Shown here piece after piece: positions 1-11,830 of a DNA stretch of 64,000 nt (position 1 is the stretch's first letter; each line of letters opens with the position of its first letter). The notes beneath the pieces were generated by a model. That model was not told the DNA's origin. It saw only the letters and a list, made by a program, of their open reading frames with translations, and did no database searches. A program made the position numbers and the translations under genes. Origin of the DNA: Anthonomus grandis grandis (taxonomy: Eukaryota; Arthropoda; Insecta; Coleoptera; Curculionidae); contig NC_065550.1 in NCBI RefSeq assembly GCF_022605725.1, positions 4,030,001 to 4,094,000 on the forward strand, given 5' to 3'.

Positions 1-112
1 GTGTTGATGAAAAGAATGCGGAAAAAAATTCAGGTTGTTATTTAGTTTTTTCCACGTCTAATCTTCGGAATTGCTGTTTATGTTGGTAGTTTTCGTTTTA
101 AATTATAAACGA
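1..112. other. Unassigned flank
   Basis: AT-rich sequence left of the first hAT element. I see no gene, repeat end or RNA in it. Confidence 0.5.
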
Positions 113-120
113 ATTGTAGA

Positions 121-3100
121 CAGGGTTGGGCGGCGTCGACAATGTCATGTCAACAATTCAATTGTCGACGCGTCGACTATGTCATGATGTCAACTTTATA
201 GATGACATCATGAATGTCAACAATGTCGTCAATGTCAACAATTAGGTATCATTAAAATAAAAAAATACAAAAATTTATAATATATCATATATTATACCTA
301 TTAAAAATTAATATAAATTTAATTTAGAATTTTAGTCATCTTCCTCATCATAGTCATCATCATCAGGGTTAAGTAACTCAATATTTTGTATTGTGTTTTT
401 AGTATTAAGGGTAATGGTATAATAAAGATGCACTAACATTTTCGAATGGTTAAAAGATAATCTGTTTCTAAGAGGTGTATGTACGTGTCCCCAATTTGAA
501 AATAAGCGCTCAATTTGAGCAGAAGATGCCGGAATTTTAAGCAACTTAAGAGCCAAGGAGCCCAAGACTGGGCACTCCATCATAGCCATTCTCCAAAATA
601 CTAACGGCTTCGTTACGTTCTTCTTGTAAAGAATTTCGAATATACCTACAAAAAAGTTTATAAGTATTTATTTTATAAAAGTTATGGATATTCATTTACC
701 TGATCTGATATTAAAAGAATCCCATTCCTCTATTCCCTTGTTGTTGAGATGTTTAAAAAGAAAAGAATTTATTTTTCCAGTGTGAGACGAGGATAATTTT
801 GAATTGTCATATGTTGGATGAAAAAAGTATGCTGTCAATGCATAAACGTTTAATGCCATTTCTTGTCTGCTTTTTAGTTTTTCTGCAAAAGGTTCTGGTA
901 CCTCCAATGCGAGCCAACGATTCACAGCATCTGCCAACGAAGTATCCCCGCTCTGACAGCTATTAATAAGATTACAAATTGGATTTTGTATATCTAAATT
1001 TCTTTGGACGTCATCAGCAAAGTCGTCATTGAATATTAATTCAGTAACTTTCGGCTTAATTTTTTTTCCTGTAGCTGCTATAATTTTTTTCATGTAATCT
1101 AAATTTTCCAAAAAACTCTTAAACGCATTACGATATGAACACCAACGCGTCTCTACAGGAAGTTTAATTCTTCGACCGCCTTCATCTAAAATCATTTTTT
1201 CGAAGTCAGGTTGCTTGAACTCTTTAAGCACAAGAACAACATTTTCCAGCAATTTCTTGTCCAATATATCCTTTGCTAAAAGATTGCCTGTGTGACTGTT
1301 ACAAGTACTGTGCCACAAACAATGTTTTAAGAGAGATCCCATTTTAACCATTGCACTAGCGTTATCAGAAACTACAGCGTACACATCAACATTATATTTT
1401 TCTTTAGCAATTTCTCTAGATTGTATATTTATCTCAGCAAGTTTCTCTGCAGTCTCTGATTCAGTCGTTAAATCCCAGGCATCAATAAAACCACTCTCTC
1501 CATCGGTCGAGTGTAACATTGTTACAACGGTCTTGGTGTTGCTAGATGAATTTTTCCAACCATCGCACAAAATGACCGAATCTGATTTAACCTCTTTGCG
1601 AGCACTATCAAGGCACTCTTTATAACATGTCTGCAATAGTGTTGTACTGAGTTTTTTACGGCCAGGTATGTGATCAACATACGCAGGACGAATTGTCCTA
1701 ATGAAGTTTTTAATTAAAGGTGATTCAACTACCCTAAAGGGTAGATTACATCCAAATATAAATTTAGCCAATGCTAGATCTATTTTTTCATCTTCGTTTT
1801 CTCTTAAAACATCTATATATTCCGTTATTTTTCTTGATTGTTTGAGCTGTCTTTTTTTCCAGATGGAGTATTAGTAGGATCTAAATTTATTGCATCGTTA
1901 ACAGATAAAGTTGATGAAGATTCTACATCAGAATCAGCTAGTTTGCTTTTTTTATTAGACATTACCAGTGTCGTTAACAAATTTCTTTTTGGGGGCTTTC
2001 GAATTATCCCCAAGTCATCTTCATTTGTTTTTTTTGCAAAATTTGTATTATTTTTAGAGTTAGGGAAACTTTCTTCGGTTACATCAGGAGCCGCGACTTC
2101 TTCTGTATTATTGGTACTATGTGAATCCGTTGAACCAACTGGAACAAGCGATCCATCTTCCGACACTAAGCAAGCCTCAACTTGAATACATTGACCATTT
2201 TTTGAATGTGCGCTCTAAATAAAATAAAAAATTGTAAATTTATGTAAGTGTGCAGGAAGGAATTCTTAAATAGAATCAATTCGATATCAAAAAAGCGATA
2301 TTATATTATTTATGCAATATATAAAACTTTTGAATTTTGTGTGTAATTAATTTATCAAAATATATTAATATAAGAACTGTCCCATTTTAAATAAATAAAA
2401 ATTCATTGGTCACTGTCCTTGATTTTAATGTTTTTGTGAATTTAATTTTGTATAATAGTCATTGTTTATTACCATAGTCATTTTCTTTAAATTTTTTCCA
2501 CGTAAGAATTCCACCCTGTGTATGATTATTTATTAGTAAACTTACTGTACCACTACTTTCAGGTACAACAGGAAAATCATCATCATCTTCTAATTCTACT
2601 GTCGTTATTTCATTTTGGTTCATACCCTCAACCATATTACTACAAGCACTAGTACTACGACGGCGAACTTCCTTGCAAATATTTCTAAAATAATAAATAA
2701 TAATATAAAAGTTCGTATTATCAAATGCTTAATCAAAAGTTGGGCATTTTGATTTACCGATTTATTAAAGTTTTTTTAAAGATTAAAATAATTAATTGGT
2801 TATAAAAATATTGGGGAAAGAATCAATTTAATATACCATTTTACAAGATGTAGAAGGAGTGGATAAAATCTATTTTTTTATGTATTTATTATTTTAATAA
2901 ATATTTCTATTGTGCAATTTCTGAAAAGTTTTACAAGGAAGTAAGAGGAGGAGAGGATAAAAGAAAAAAGAAGCTATAAAATAAAAATCTTATGTAGCTT
3001 ACCTCTATTATAAGATATTATGTAAAAAACCAAATTTTAAAATTTTATAGTGCACGGGAAGGATGGGAATTATAAATGTACTGTAATTACCTGTGAGCTT

Positions 3101-3436
3101 GTAATCTTCTAGCGCCGGTATTTTTAATAATATTATCACAGAATCTACACTTTGCTGAATATTTCCCATTTTCTTTTATCAAATCAAATTTAAGTTCTTG
3201 AAAGTTCTTGTTACACTTTCTTCCACTCATTTTATGTCACTTAATAAAATAAATCAATTAAAATATAATTTCTCTCATCGATTTACACAGAGGAGACGGG
3301 ATACAAAACCCCTTACACTTCTGAGAGGACAGGAACTAATAAAAATAAACATTAAACCTAACCTAGATCTCCATTGTTGACATAGTTGACGTGTCGAGGT
3401 CGACAATCAAAGTCGACGCGTCGACGCCCATCACTG
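121..3436 (-). mobile_element. hAT DNA transposon (hAT-1), complete
   Basis: Both ends are visible. The left end reads CAGGGTTGGGCGGCGTCGAC and the right end, read inward, starts CAGTGATGGGCGTCGACG, so the terminal inverted repeats are short and imperfect. The 8-bp target duplication ATTGTAGA is perfect at 113-120 and 3437-3444, the size expected for hAT. The subterminal regions (121-240 and 3370-3430) are full of GTCGAC and ATGTCAAC-type repeats, which are likely transposase binding sites. The element is 3.3 kb and codes for a transposase on the minus strand. The perfect duplication indicates a fairly recent insertion. Confidence 0.93.
332..3230 (-). pseudogene. hAT transposase with BED zinc finger, five exons, one frameshift
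   Basis: Exons read on the minus strand: 3091-3230 (ATG at 3228-3230), 2546-2684, about 1856-2214, about 700-1856 and 332-645. Each of the three introns has GT/AG borders. The first two exons together form a BED-type finger: CRFC in exon 1, and the His near the end of exon 1 with the Cys of NIC at the start of exon 2. The third part is acidic and low in complexity. The catalytic part (692-1771) has the hAT features LCDGWKNSS and AVVSDNASAMV. The last exon carries the C-terminal dimerisation region SSAQIERLFSNWG. A run of seven A near 1856-1862 shifts the frame between the acidic part and the catalytic part; the sequence QSRKITEYID continues in the other frame. Otherwise the gene looks intact, so it is a very young pseudogene or carries a sequencing slip. 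Confidence 0.88.
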
Positions 3437-3444
3437 ATTGTAGA

Positions 3445-3816
3445 CTTGGCAAACCCTAACGGGCAACATTTTGAACACTTATTGAAATAAAAACTGACAT
3501 TTTCATGTTTTTATTTTCTATCTAAACAAATTGAGATAAACAAAGATTTTTCAAATTTTTTCGAAAACGAATCGACCGATTTAAAAAAATCAAACGTCAA
3601 AATGAAAGACTTTGAAAGACCTTTTAAACAAGCTATTACTCGATAGGCCTTGCCATTTAAAATTTTTAAGGAGATGACCCTGGGGGCAGAGGGTGAAGTA
3701 ATTTTAGGTTAGAACGTTGTCCCCCTTGACAAACCTTTTGACGTATTTCGGCGTTTTTTTTTTAAACAGTGGTTTTCGATAAATCCGTGCTGGGAAGTTT
3801 TCAAATGAACACCCTG
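3445..3816. repeat. Orphan right arm of an IS630/mariner-type element
   Basis: There is no coding signal. The stretch ends in AACACCCTG followed by TA at 3817-3818, the same terminal motif (outer CAGGGTG next to TA) that closes the complete mariner-like elements further along. I found no matching left end before it, so this is probably a solitary terminal arm. Confidence 0.45.
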
Positions 3817-3989
3817 TATACATATTATTAGTTAGTTACGAGGCTATAGTTTGTCTGCAGGAGTATTGATTTCACATGCTTTTTAAAACTATTTAATGTA
3901 AAATATTTTATTTTATTTGGAAGGTAATTCCAAATCTTAGACGCCCTGTAGGTAAATGATTTTGGAAAGTCCTGTGAAGAGGAACTCTA

Positions 3990-4556
3990 TATAAATTAGT
4001 GTCTGGTCATCAGTCCGATTTGTTGGCGATTCTAGCCTGCGATTTCGTTACAGCCCGTAAACGTTTTTCGCAGCCGTATGCTTCGAACAGTGCTCAGGAT
4101 CAATTCGCTAGAACATCTGACGACTTTTTGAGGTTTCAAGAGATTTCAAGATCATCTAGTAAAAAAACAGAATAGTGAGATGTCGGATGTTGTTTTGATC
4201 ATATTAAATATTTTTAATACTTTTAATGATCAGAACACACTGAGTTGACATGTCTGTTGGATGAAATTAAGGCTATTCAGACAGGCGAGGTTGGCTCAGT
4301 AGTATCTGAGCTTAGATCTGAGGTCCAAGACCTCAAAGTATAAGTTGGATCAATTAAAATCTCACGGGGTAAATAAGACTAACATGACTGCTGAGTAGAT
4401 TCCTGCAGACATTTACGAGGAAATGCACGATAGAGCTTCCAGATTCAGGAATGTTATTTTTTATGATGTCCCTGAGAGTAATGCCGAAGAATCCAAAGTT
4501 CGTTTAGATCACGACAAGAAGTATGTAACTGAGTACTTTCTAAGACTAGATAAATA
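3990..4556 (+). pseudogene. LINE ORF1 fragment
   Basis: The plus strand carries pieces of a coiled-coil ORF1 as found 5' of LINE reverse transcriptases. One frame reads SELRSEVQDLK near 4310-4340. Another reads YEEMHDRASRFRNVIFYDVP followed by ESNAEE at about 4410-4490, which matches the conserved region of LINE ORF1 proteins after the coiled coil. Stops and frame changes break it, and no reverse transcriptase follows: the stretch stops at the PLE fragments from 4.6 kb. Assignment to a LINE is from the motif only; the clade is not determined. Confidence 0.5.
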
Positions 4557-4600
4557 AAACACACTACTTCTATTCACATGTGTAATAAATTACAAATTGC

Positions 4601-4638
4601 TGCCTAGCGTTTTCGGGCGAAGGCCATCATCAGGGCTT
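4601..4638 (-). ncRNA. Hammerhead ribozyme motif of PLE fragment
   Basis: Read on the minus strand: GCC, then CUGAUGA, a helix II built on GGC-CUUC-GCC, then GAAAA, a very short helix III and GCUA, then GGC. The GCC and GGC flanks can pair as helix I, which places the predicted cut after GCUA. An extra U follows CUGAUGA, as in the other copies of this window. Penelope-like elements are known to carry hammerheads with minimal helix III. Activity is not shown. Confidence 0.6.
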
Positions 4639-4765
4639 AAGACATTATTAAATCAACGACACGATTCAAAAAAAAAAAGTTTTGTTTAGTACTTAAGAAA
4701 CCATAGGCAATATATTGTATACCGTTTTTTTTTCGAATAGTGTCGGTTGCTTTATCGTGTGTTAA

Positions 4766-4803
4766 ACCCTGATGATGGCCTACGGCCGAAAGCGCTAGAC
4801 ATC
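4766..4803 (+). ncRNA. Hammerhead ribozyme motif, inverted partner
   Basis: Plus-strand copy: CUGAUGA, an extra U, helix II GGCC-UAC-GGCC, GAAA, then GCGCUA. Helix II is perfect, but helix I is weak because the flank ACC opposes GAC, so this copy is probably impaired. Confidence 0.55.
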
Positions 4804-4810
4804 AATTTTT

Positions 4811-5010
4811 AAGTTATTATATAGGTACGGTGAATACAAGTAGTATTAACCAATATAGCGTACAACTGATACATTCATTAAATATTACCTGTCCAAGTTT
4901 TAAAGCCTATCGTCTAAGCAAATTGAACAAAGACAAATTGAGACCTTTAAGAATGGTTTTCCCTAATAGGGAACTGGCAACCTCTGTTAAAAAATCGTAA
5001 ATCACTTGAT
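4811..5010. other. Unassigned sequence
   Basis: Sequence between the PLE fragments and the Sola-like element. I see no coding or repeat signal. Confidence 0.4.
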
Positions 5011-5282
5011 AATTAGAGTAGAAATTCAAAAGGGTCTAAGTGGCAAAAAAATGAACCTGAGATATTGATAAAAAATTATATATAACATTAAAAAAAACTT
5101 TGAATTTGTATTGAAATAGTTTTATTAGGCAAATTAAACAAGAATCAATAAACGTGTTATATTGTTATACACAAAACAAAAACTATCATTGAGAAAAATT
5201 AATCATAACACAAAATCCACTAGAAGGTCCTAAGTGACAACTATAATACACTGTCAAAAGGGTCTATGTCCAAAGGAGCCTT

Positions 5283-6835
5283 TTAATTCGATTGTGTTTT
5301 TTCTATGATATTATCATAAAACTGAACATATTTAACAGGAATATAGTCCATCATATCTTTTAAGTTTTTCAGCTTCTCGGCTGAAATACGGTTTCTGCAG
5401 TCGAGGTCTGGAACCAATGCTACTGGAATTTCAGTCGACCTTTTTCCCTTCTTTAGAACATTACAAGTGGTCCATTCCTCGAGCTGAGAGAAGGTCTTTT
5501 TGGTTTTAACCAACGTTTCTTGCCCCTGTTCAATTTTAATCCAGGCTATTTGTGAAATTTGTAGTTTAGTCGTATTTAGATATTCGCCTGCCATGCTCTG
5601 AAAATCTTTCAAATCGGTTTTTTTCCATACGTAGTACATTAAAAGGTTTTTGGTGGCGTGCCTCTCTTATCATCTTTTCTATATTTTCGAGAGTGTAGTT
5701 TTTTACAACGCGTTTTCTCTTTTCTATTTGTGCAAAATCTCTATCACAAGTGAGATATGAATGGCCACTTATCAAAAATTTTTGCTCAACCTTTTCGTAG
5801 ATACCCTTAGAAACTAGGTAAATCATCAACATGGTTAAAACAGGACAACTGCCGACTGTAAAACATGTCAGAATGTGTTAGTGTCGGAATAAAAAGCACT
5901 TGTTCTAAATCAATCGAAATAGTATTGTCATCATTTTCTATTGTTTGTGATTTAGCAATGTCGGTGTTCATTGTGACTCTTGCATTTTCTGCTTTACGAT
6001 GATGCAGTTCCAGTTTTTGCGTAACTTGTTTTCTTTCTGGATCGGACAGTGAAATTGATTTAATCTTATTTTGATAAAGATCACACTTCGAACATGTATC
6101 TGACCTAGGCCTTCCGAATCTAAGATTTGGAAAATCCTTCTTAAATACCATTGAGTAATACTTATAAGTAACGGTTGATTGTGGATATTTTGCATTGTAC
6201 GCCAAAAACATACGATTTAGATTTAAATCTGGGTTTAGAAATTCTTTGATTGACTTATTCCGCCTGTAGTGATTTTCCTCGCGAGGAAAGGTCTGAATAT
6301 GATCCCTGACATGCTGACGAAATTCTGGCAAATACTTTCTAATTTTCGTTCCCTTACCACGTTGATCTATGTACGTAGTATGTCCCATTTTCTTTTTTTC
6401 GACAAGTACTTTCGACAAGAAAAAGTTTTCCGACAAACCTGAACATGTTGTCCACTACCATTAGGAACAGTATAAGTAATCTTACTTTGGCGACGACTTT
6501 GTTCTGGCATATTGTACGTGCCGTGTCTCCTACGACTTACGTTTATAGCTTGAATCAGTTCCAAAAGAAAAGTACCCTGCTTATCGAAATTAGCAGCTTC
6601 ATAATATTGATAAAACAGTGCGATTCTTTGCTCGAATGTTAAAGATTTGCAGCTATATTTACAAGAACATGTTACCTGTAACAAAAAAGTGAAGTCATAT
6701 TTTGGAGCTTGTTTTAAGGTTAGAATTGCTTACCTCAAGTTCAGGCGAATTTTTTGGCGGCACAATAACACTTTTTGGCGTCTTTTTACTGCATTATCGC
6801 TCTGCCACGTGCGTCTAATTTATATACTAATCACG
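5283..6835 (-). pseudogene. Sola-like transposase 1, broken and internally deleted
   Basis: Minus-strand pieces in order: a short exon ending at 6734 (donor GTAAGC), a 58-bp intron, then 6675 downwards. Visible are a Cys-rich start (CSCKYSCKSLTFEQR), the block FPREENHYRR, LNPDLNLNRM, the SDTCSKCD motif, and after 5832 the block GHSYLTCDRDF. Frameshifts lie near 6425, 5835 and 5640. Compared with the related gene at 14.7-16.9 kb, roughly 75-80 residues between FYSRQLSCFN and FLISGHSYL are missing. That interval contains the WSD-type catalytic block, so the protein cannot be active. The upstream frame has a TAA shortly before the piggyBac insertion point. Confidence 0.72.
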
Positions 6836-6839
6836 TTAA

Positions 6840-9251
6840 CCCTTAATCGGGCAAGTTTTTAATTTCAATAAAAAAAATATTTTGGTATATTATTTTCTTT
6901 ATTTGCATTATACAGAGTACAAAAAATTCGAAAAAAATTTTTTTTTGCTTACATACAAAGAAAAATTACGTAGCCTATGGGATACATTGACCGCTCAGGC
7001 ATCTTTAACATGGTATATTAAAAAACAATTGCGCGTATTCTGTCCTTGCACAAAACATAATCTTACAGTACACTTTTGACAAAAAATCGTGATTTGTCCA
7101 TTAGTACACAGCCTACATCTTCCTTTATGTGTAAATGTGGGAAAATGTCCAATTTGATCATATCTGATATCATGAGTCGGTCTTGCTATTACTGGAACCC
7201 TAATCTTTTTTGCTGGCTGATCGTTTGCAAAGTCAGATTTTCGAAATTTGGTTTTTTGCTCGGTTTTAAGCAACGATAAAGCCAAACTTACTCTGAATTC
7301 TTTCAAGTGGTCATATTTCCGTCCAAGGACTTCACTGTCTCGTCTGTGCAACAACCAAGCGTTATTTACACAAATATCAATAAGTTGTCCGATATCCCCA
7401 AATACCAACGCCGTGACTTATAGGGTGTCTTATAAAGAGCTATTAGCATGTCAGCTAAGTCTACACCACCCATGTGGGTATTGTATTGCTTTATAATTTG
7501 TGGACATACCACATCAACTTTTTTTTTTCCTCTTTGCTGTATCGCTTTACTTGAAAAGTAGGAGTGTATGATACGTACGAGCTGGCTAGGGTAACGCAAT
7601 TTGTGTCAGCCCATTTTACGACTGCAATGCCTGCATTATTATCGACTTTATAATCGAAAGTCCCCCTACCCTTCTTGAGTAAAGATTTATCTTGTTCTAA
7701 TGTACAACCTTGCAATCGGTTACTTCGCCCAGTACCTAAACTGTTTATGCCATAATCGTTTTTTAGTAAAATAATCAGATCTAAAGAAGTAAACCAATTA
7801 TCAAAAATACATAAGTCTCAGTGGGGTTTGGAATCGTTTTACAAAGGTGTACAACTACTTTTCCGCCTGATCCAAGTTCAGCTTCGGTTCCAGAAAAAAT
7901 CATGTTGTCAAAAGTAGTAGATCCAGTATATATAAAAAAATCGTACACTATTCCAGATATCCCAGCTCTTACAAACATCTTGAAGCCCCATTTTTTAGGT
8001 TTTTTTGGCATATATTGTCTTAGATTTCCAGCTTTGTTTCCTTTATATGCTATCATCATTTCGTCAATCGAATAAAGGTTCTAACCCTTGATTTTTATAC
8101 AGTTAGTCCTAATTCTTTCTAACAAAGGTCTTATCTTGAAAAGACGATCTCTATGGGCATCAGCATTATTGTCTTAAAAATGAATAAGTCGTCTCAATTT
8201 TTTAAACCTTTTTACCGGCATAGCATCAGCAATAAGGTTATATCGAAGATTTAGAGACCAGTAGAGTTCAAAGGACAGCATGCTTACAACTCCCTTAAGA
8301 AGTTCCACGCCTAAAAAGGCTTTTATTTCACTAAGAGACGTGTTTATTGACGTACCTGTTGTCAATGTTGAGTAGATATTGGTTTGCTCTACAATGTACT
8401 CAATAACAGAATCGTCCCAAAATTTGTGAAAATATTGAAGGGTAGTAAGTATACCATCTAGAGACTCGTGTTCAATCTCAATGGGCAATTGATAATACTC
8501 AAAATCTTCCTTTTCTCATTTGAAATTATGCCTTTTTATCTTTTTTTTGTTTTTGTTTTTTAAATTCTCCATAATAACGGATAATGGTATATCGTCATCA
8601 GAACTATCAAAATCATTAGATTGATCTACTGGTACATGTGGTGGATGAATTTCAGGATTATTCAAATCTAAAACATTTGTCTCCACCTCTTCATCATCTG
8701 ATGAGGACCCAACATCGGAAATGTAGCAGTCTTCGGGTGGTAATAGCGTAAAATAGTCTACTCCTCTATTTCTATGGCTATTGATACTGCTTAGAAACTG
8801 AAATAAATAATTAATGCAGTAATACACCACGTAATTTTTTTTTATATTTTTAAAAGACAGGTGCCTCTAATGGGCAATGTATCTTATCAGATACAAACAA
8901 AAATAACCTCAAATATAGACAAAAAAACTTTAGATATTTCGCAACAAATGTTCAAAGACACTTTTTGGAAGCCCTAACTTTACATTGCAAAACACGCAAT
9001 AACATTTACAAAAAAACTGCATAGTTTTACAAAAAAAAGTTACCTCGTCAATATCTGTTTTGCCCGCCATCGCTCAAAACACTAACATGGTATAAACGTT
9101 GCGCTTCGATCATCCCCACTACCGAATTGCCTTGCTACATGTTTTTGTATCTTTCAGTATACACTGCCCGTTTTCGCGATATTATTACGATATCTTGCTG
9201 AAAGCGTGTCAATACTAATGTATCCTGGTAGATACATTAGCCGATTAAGGG
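6840..9251 (-). mobile_element. piggyBac-type element nested in Sola-like 1
   Basis: The ends are perfect 11-bp inverted repeats, CCCTTAATCGG and CCGATTAAGGG, and TTAA flanks both (6836-6839 and 9252-9255), the fixed piggyBac target. Length is 2.4 kb. The element lies wholly inside Sola-like element 1 and directly beside one of its subterminal repeats, so it arrived later. Confidence 0.92.
6995..9070 (-). pseudogene. piggyBac transposase, decayed
   Basis: A tiny first exon (9044-9070, MAGKTDIDE) ends in GTAACT and joins exon 2 at 8797 (FLSSINSHRNRGVDY). Exon 2 begins with the acidic N-terminal region typical of the family. The catalytic blocks follow: SIDEMMIAYKGN near 8060, DNWFTSLDL near 7790 in a shifted frame, VKWADTNCV near 7610, and MGGVDLADM near 7470. 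A C-terminal cysteine-rich domain (CRLCTNGQITIFCQKC) ends the protein near 7060. In-frame stops at about 8514, 8170 and 8082 and several frameshifts break it. The first block keeps its Asp, but the gene is dead. Confidence 0.85.
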
Positions 9252-9466
9252 TTAAGTGGGCACTTAGACCTTTTTAACCTAAAAAAGATACCTGCGCTTA
9301 GACCGGCTGCAGGTTTTGACGTCAGAAAATAATACAAAGGTAATACGAAAGGCACATAGACCCTTTTATTTGCTATTGGCGTTGGCACTTAGACTACTAC
9401 ACCAGTGTTACCTGAAATTTGCCGGCAGTGGCACTTAAGAGTCTTTTGAATTTCCACTCTTCAATT

Positions 9467-10565
9467 GTCAAATTAAAATAAAAGCTGGCCAGCTTTTATT
9501 TTAAAATAACACCTATTCAAGCGAAGAACTTACTTTGCGCTCACGTACAGAACAGAACTTATACACACAATATTTTAATGGCATTCCTAATGGTCAAGAG
9601 GAATAATATTATTAAGCAAACTCCAAAAAACTAAATGTATACTTTTAAAATGCGGGTGGTTTGCGAACTAAAATAGCTAATCTGTGAAATGCTTTCAACA
9701 GTTGCATAGAGAAGGGGAGCCATTCTGTTTTTTGAAAATATTAATAGTGTCATTGGACGAATTAACCTGTAATTTGAAAACCTAATTTCTGCGAACATCC
9801 ACTTTAAAGTTATAAACACGGTTTTAAAAAAATCAATCTGACACTTCTGTAAATAAACAAATAATTAACCAGTATGCTCTAACTTAAACGAAGTTGTAAC
9901 TTTTTCGTTTCGTATAATAATAGTGGTATCACGGACACCCTGTACTTATATACAAGGAAAATAATTTTCCTTAATTACGCTTATTTATTGATTAAACAGC
10001 AAAAAGTTTAGTCGCAGCAATTTTTACCCAAATTTTAAATTGTTGAAATTTAGTTGTTAAAAGACAGTAATCAATCAGCAGTGATAAACAGGTCTTATAC
10101 CGTACTGGCCAAATAGTATTAGTTATTTATTATTTAAATAGTGTTATCTTATACACGTTTGGCGAGTTGAATCTTACCGATTGAGTTTTAATGTGTTAGA
10201 CCTAATAGATAGAGAGTAGACAGAGAACGACTGCATCGGTAACCTCCCACCGATAGCGACGCCGATTCTCCGTAGCGCTCGCAATGTGAATTTAATTTCG
10301 GCTTGCTCGCAGTGATGTTTAGCAAGCGCTTGGAGATGGGTAGGTTAGCCTCGAATCAAGTATTGGAATTTTACGCGCACACGAAATATAAAAATTTATG
10401 TTGTTTTTTAACGTGCTTATAATAGCAAGTCAAAAAAACAACTTTAATATGCTCAAATGTTAGAAACCTTTGGTGAAAACTAAATACAATATTATATTAA
10501 TTATTATATTATAAAATAAAATGAAAAATAACTCTTAAACAAAATAATAATTCTAATTAAATGGA
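9467..10565. other. Non-coding stretch with an orphan mariner end
   Basis: No gene is recognised. GGACACCCTG plus TA ends at 9942-9944, another right-end motif of the mariner-like group without a visible partner. A more GC-rich block lies at about 10200-10370; its nature is unknown. Confidence 0.4.
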
Positions 10566-11643
10566 TTATTTAATAAGGTGTTCAAATACACCTCCTTGTT
10601 GGGCTTCACAGTATCCCAACCTGTCGTAAAATTCTCTACGTACATTGGCTAACATTTCAGGTGTAATGGACCTAGAAATATTAATAATTCTAAGTCGCAA
10701 TTCGTCCAAATTCACGGCTCTTTCATGTCGGTGTTGGTAAAGAATTTCCGCCAAATAGCCCCATAAGTAGTCGCAAGGCGTCAGATCTGGAGATCGCGGA
10801 GGCCATGGTATGGTACCTCTTGTGGAAATAAGCCGTTCAGGAAAAGTGTTTGTTAAATAGTCCTGCACTTGTCTAGCGTTGTGAGCGGGACATCCGTCTT
10901 GTTGAAACCAAATTTCCTCAAAATTAACATCCAAATTCCGTACAGCGGGTATAATATTTTGTTGCAATAAAAATAAATATCTCTGAGTTTAAAGTACCAT
11001 CAATAAAAAAAGGCCCTACAATGTGGCTAAAATACCAGCCCAAACATTTACTTTTTGCGGGTATTGAGTTCGTAATGGTACACTCAAATGTAGATTTTCT
11101 CGAGACCAATATCTCACGACTGAAGAATTATGTCGACTTAGAAGAGAAAAAGATGACTCGTCTGTAAATAAAATATTACTTGTGAAGTCGTCATTTGGAT
11201 CAATTTTTTCTCTTAAGGTTTCACAAAACTCTAAGTTTTATTTAATCTTCTGGAAAAATTTCTTAAGTGTTTTTAATTTTATAGGCTTTGTACTTATTTC
11301 TTTTCAAAATATCACGCACTGTACGATTTGGAATATCAAGTTCTTCAAAAATTTGTGAGCTAGAACAAGGTTCACTTACTTCCACAAAAGCACACACCTT
11401 GACCTCCTTTTCAATCCTAGCGTCAGGTGTTCGACGAGGTTCCTGATCGCCACGAGAACATTTTGCACACCAATTTACACATCCCGACTGCTCAAACTTA
11501 TGCCAGATATTATAAATTGTTTTAGCAGTAGGGACTTGCTGAACAGGATATGCAAATATAAAACGGCCGACAACTTCTTCTACACTATCCGCGTGACAAT
11601 ACCATTTAATGATATTAATCTTTTGATCAACAGTGAAAACCAT
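10566..11643 (-). pseudogene. IS630/mariner-type transposase, broken
   Basis: The start is at 11641-11643 (MVFTVDQKINIIKWY), an N-terminal helix-turn-helix region like the one at 63.6 kb. The second catalytic Asp lies in FQQDGCPAHN and the third in WPPRSPDLTP; 36 residues lie between them. The C-terminus ends QQGGVFEHLIK. The middle (about 10970-11260) is split by frameshifts, and the first Asp (TDES-type block near 11150) is only seen in another frame. It is a member of the same broad group as the elements at 19.9, 37.5 and 43.2 kb, but I could not find its inverted repeats. Confidence 0.75.
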
Positions 11644-11830
11644 TTTTATTTTATTACTGTATCCGTCTTCGTATAGTCTATTTAAAATGAATTCGAACAG
11701 CAAAAAAACCAAATCACAATGAATAAGCGGCATCTTCTTTATAAAGCATAGGCGTGCAAAAAATAGAGAGCTATTATTTCTTAAAATATTTTAAAAATCC
11801 ATTAATTGGTTATATTTATTAAAATTTTAA

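Larger units (their letters stand above)
4595..4810. mobile_element. Two Penelope-like 3' ends joined head-to-head
   Basis: An imperfect inverted repeat is formed by about 4600-4685 and about 4725-4805. Each arm carries a hammerhead-like core pointing outward and an A-rich inner part; ATCAGGG and ACGACAC/CCGACAC are shared. No coding sequence remains. The arrangement is a miniature of the two large PLE pairs at 30.0-35.4 and 48.6-52.0 kb, so I read it as two severely 5'-truncated PLE copies joined at their truncated ends. Confidence 0.6.
5015..9462 (-). mobile_element. Sola-like DNA transposon 1, interrupted by piggyBac
   Basis: Left end AGAGTAGAAATTCAAAAG and right end, read inward, GAAGAGTGGAAATTCAAAAG are imperfect inverted repeats; the left one seems to have lost its first two bases. 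AATT flanks both sides (5011-5014 and 9463-9466), a 4-bp target duplication. Near both ends a 12-14-bp motif of the form GGCACTTAGACCCTTTT recurs at about 5033, 5228, 5257, 9257, 9294, 9350, 9390 and 9430. The 4-bp A/T duplication resembles what I recall for Sola elements, but the superfamily name is my best guess, not proven. A piggyBac element entered at 6836-6839. Confidence 0.72.

Noticed and set aside
1838..2185. Plus-strand frame opposite the hAT acidic exon
   Set aside because: It is the shadow of the minus-strand exon, which has splice sites, low-complexity acidic composition and fits the transposase.
3198..3380. Short plus-strand frame at the hAT-1 right end
   Set aside because: It overlaps the BED-finger exon and the subterminal repeats and matches no family.
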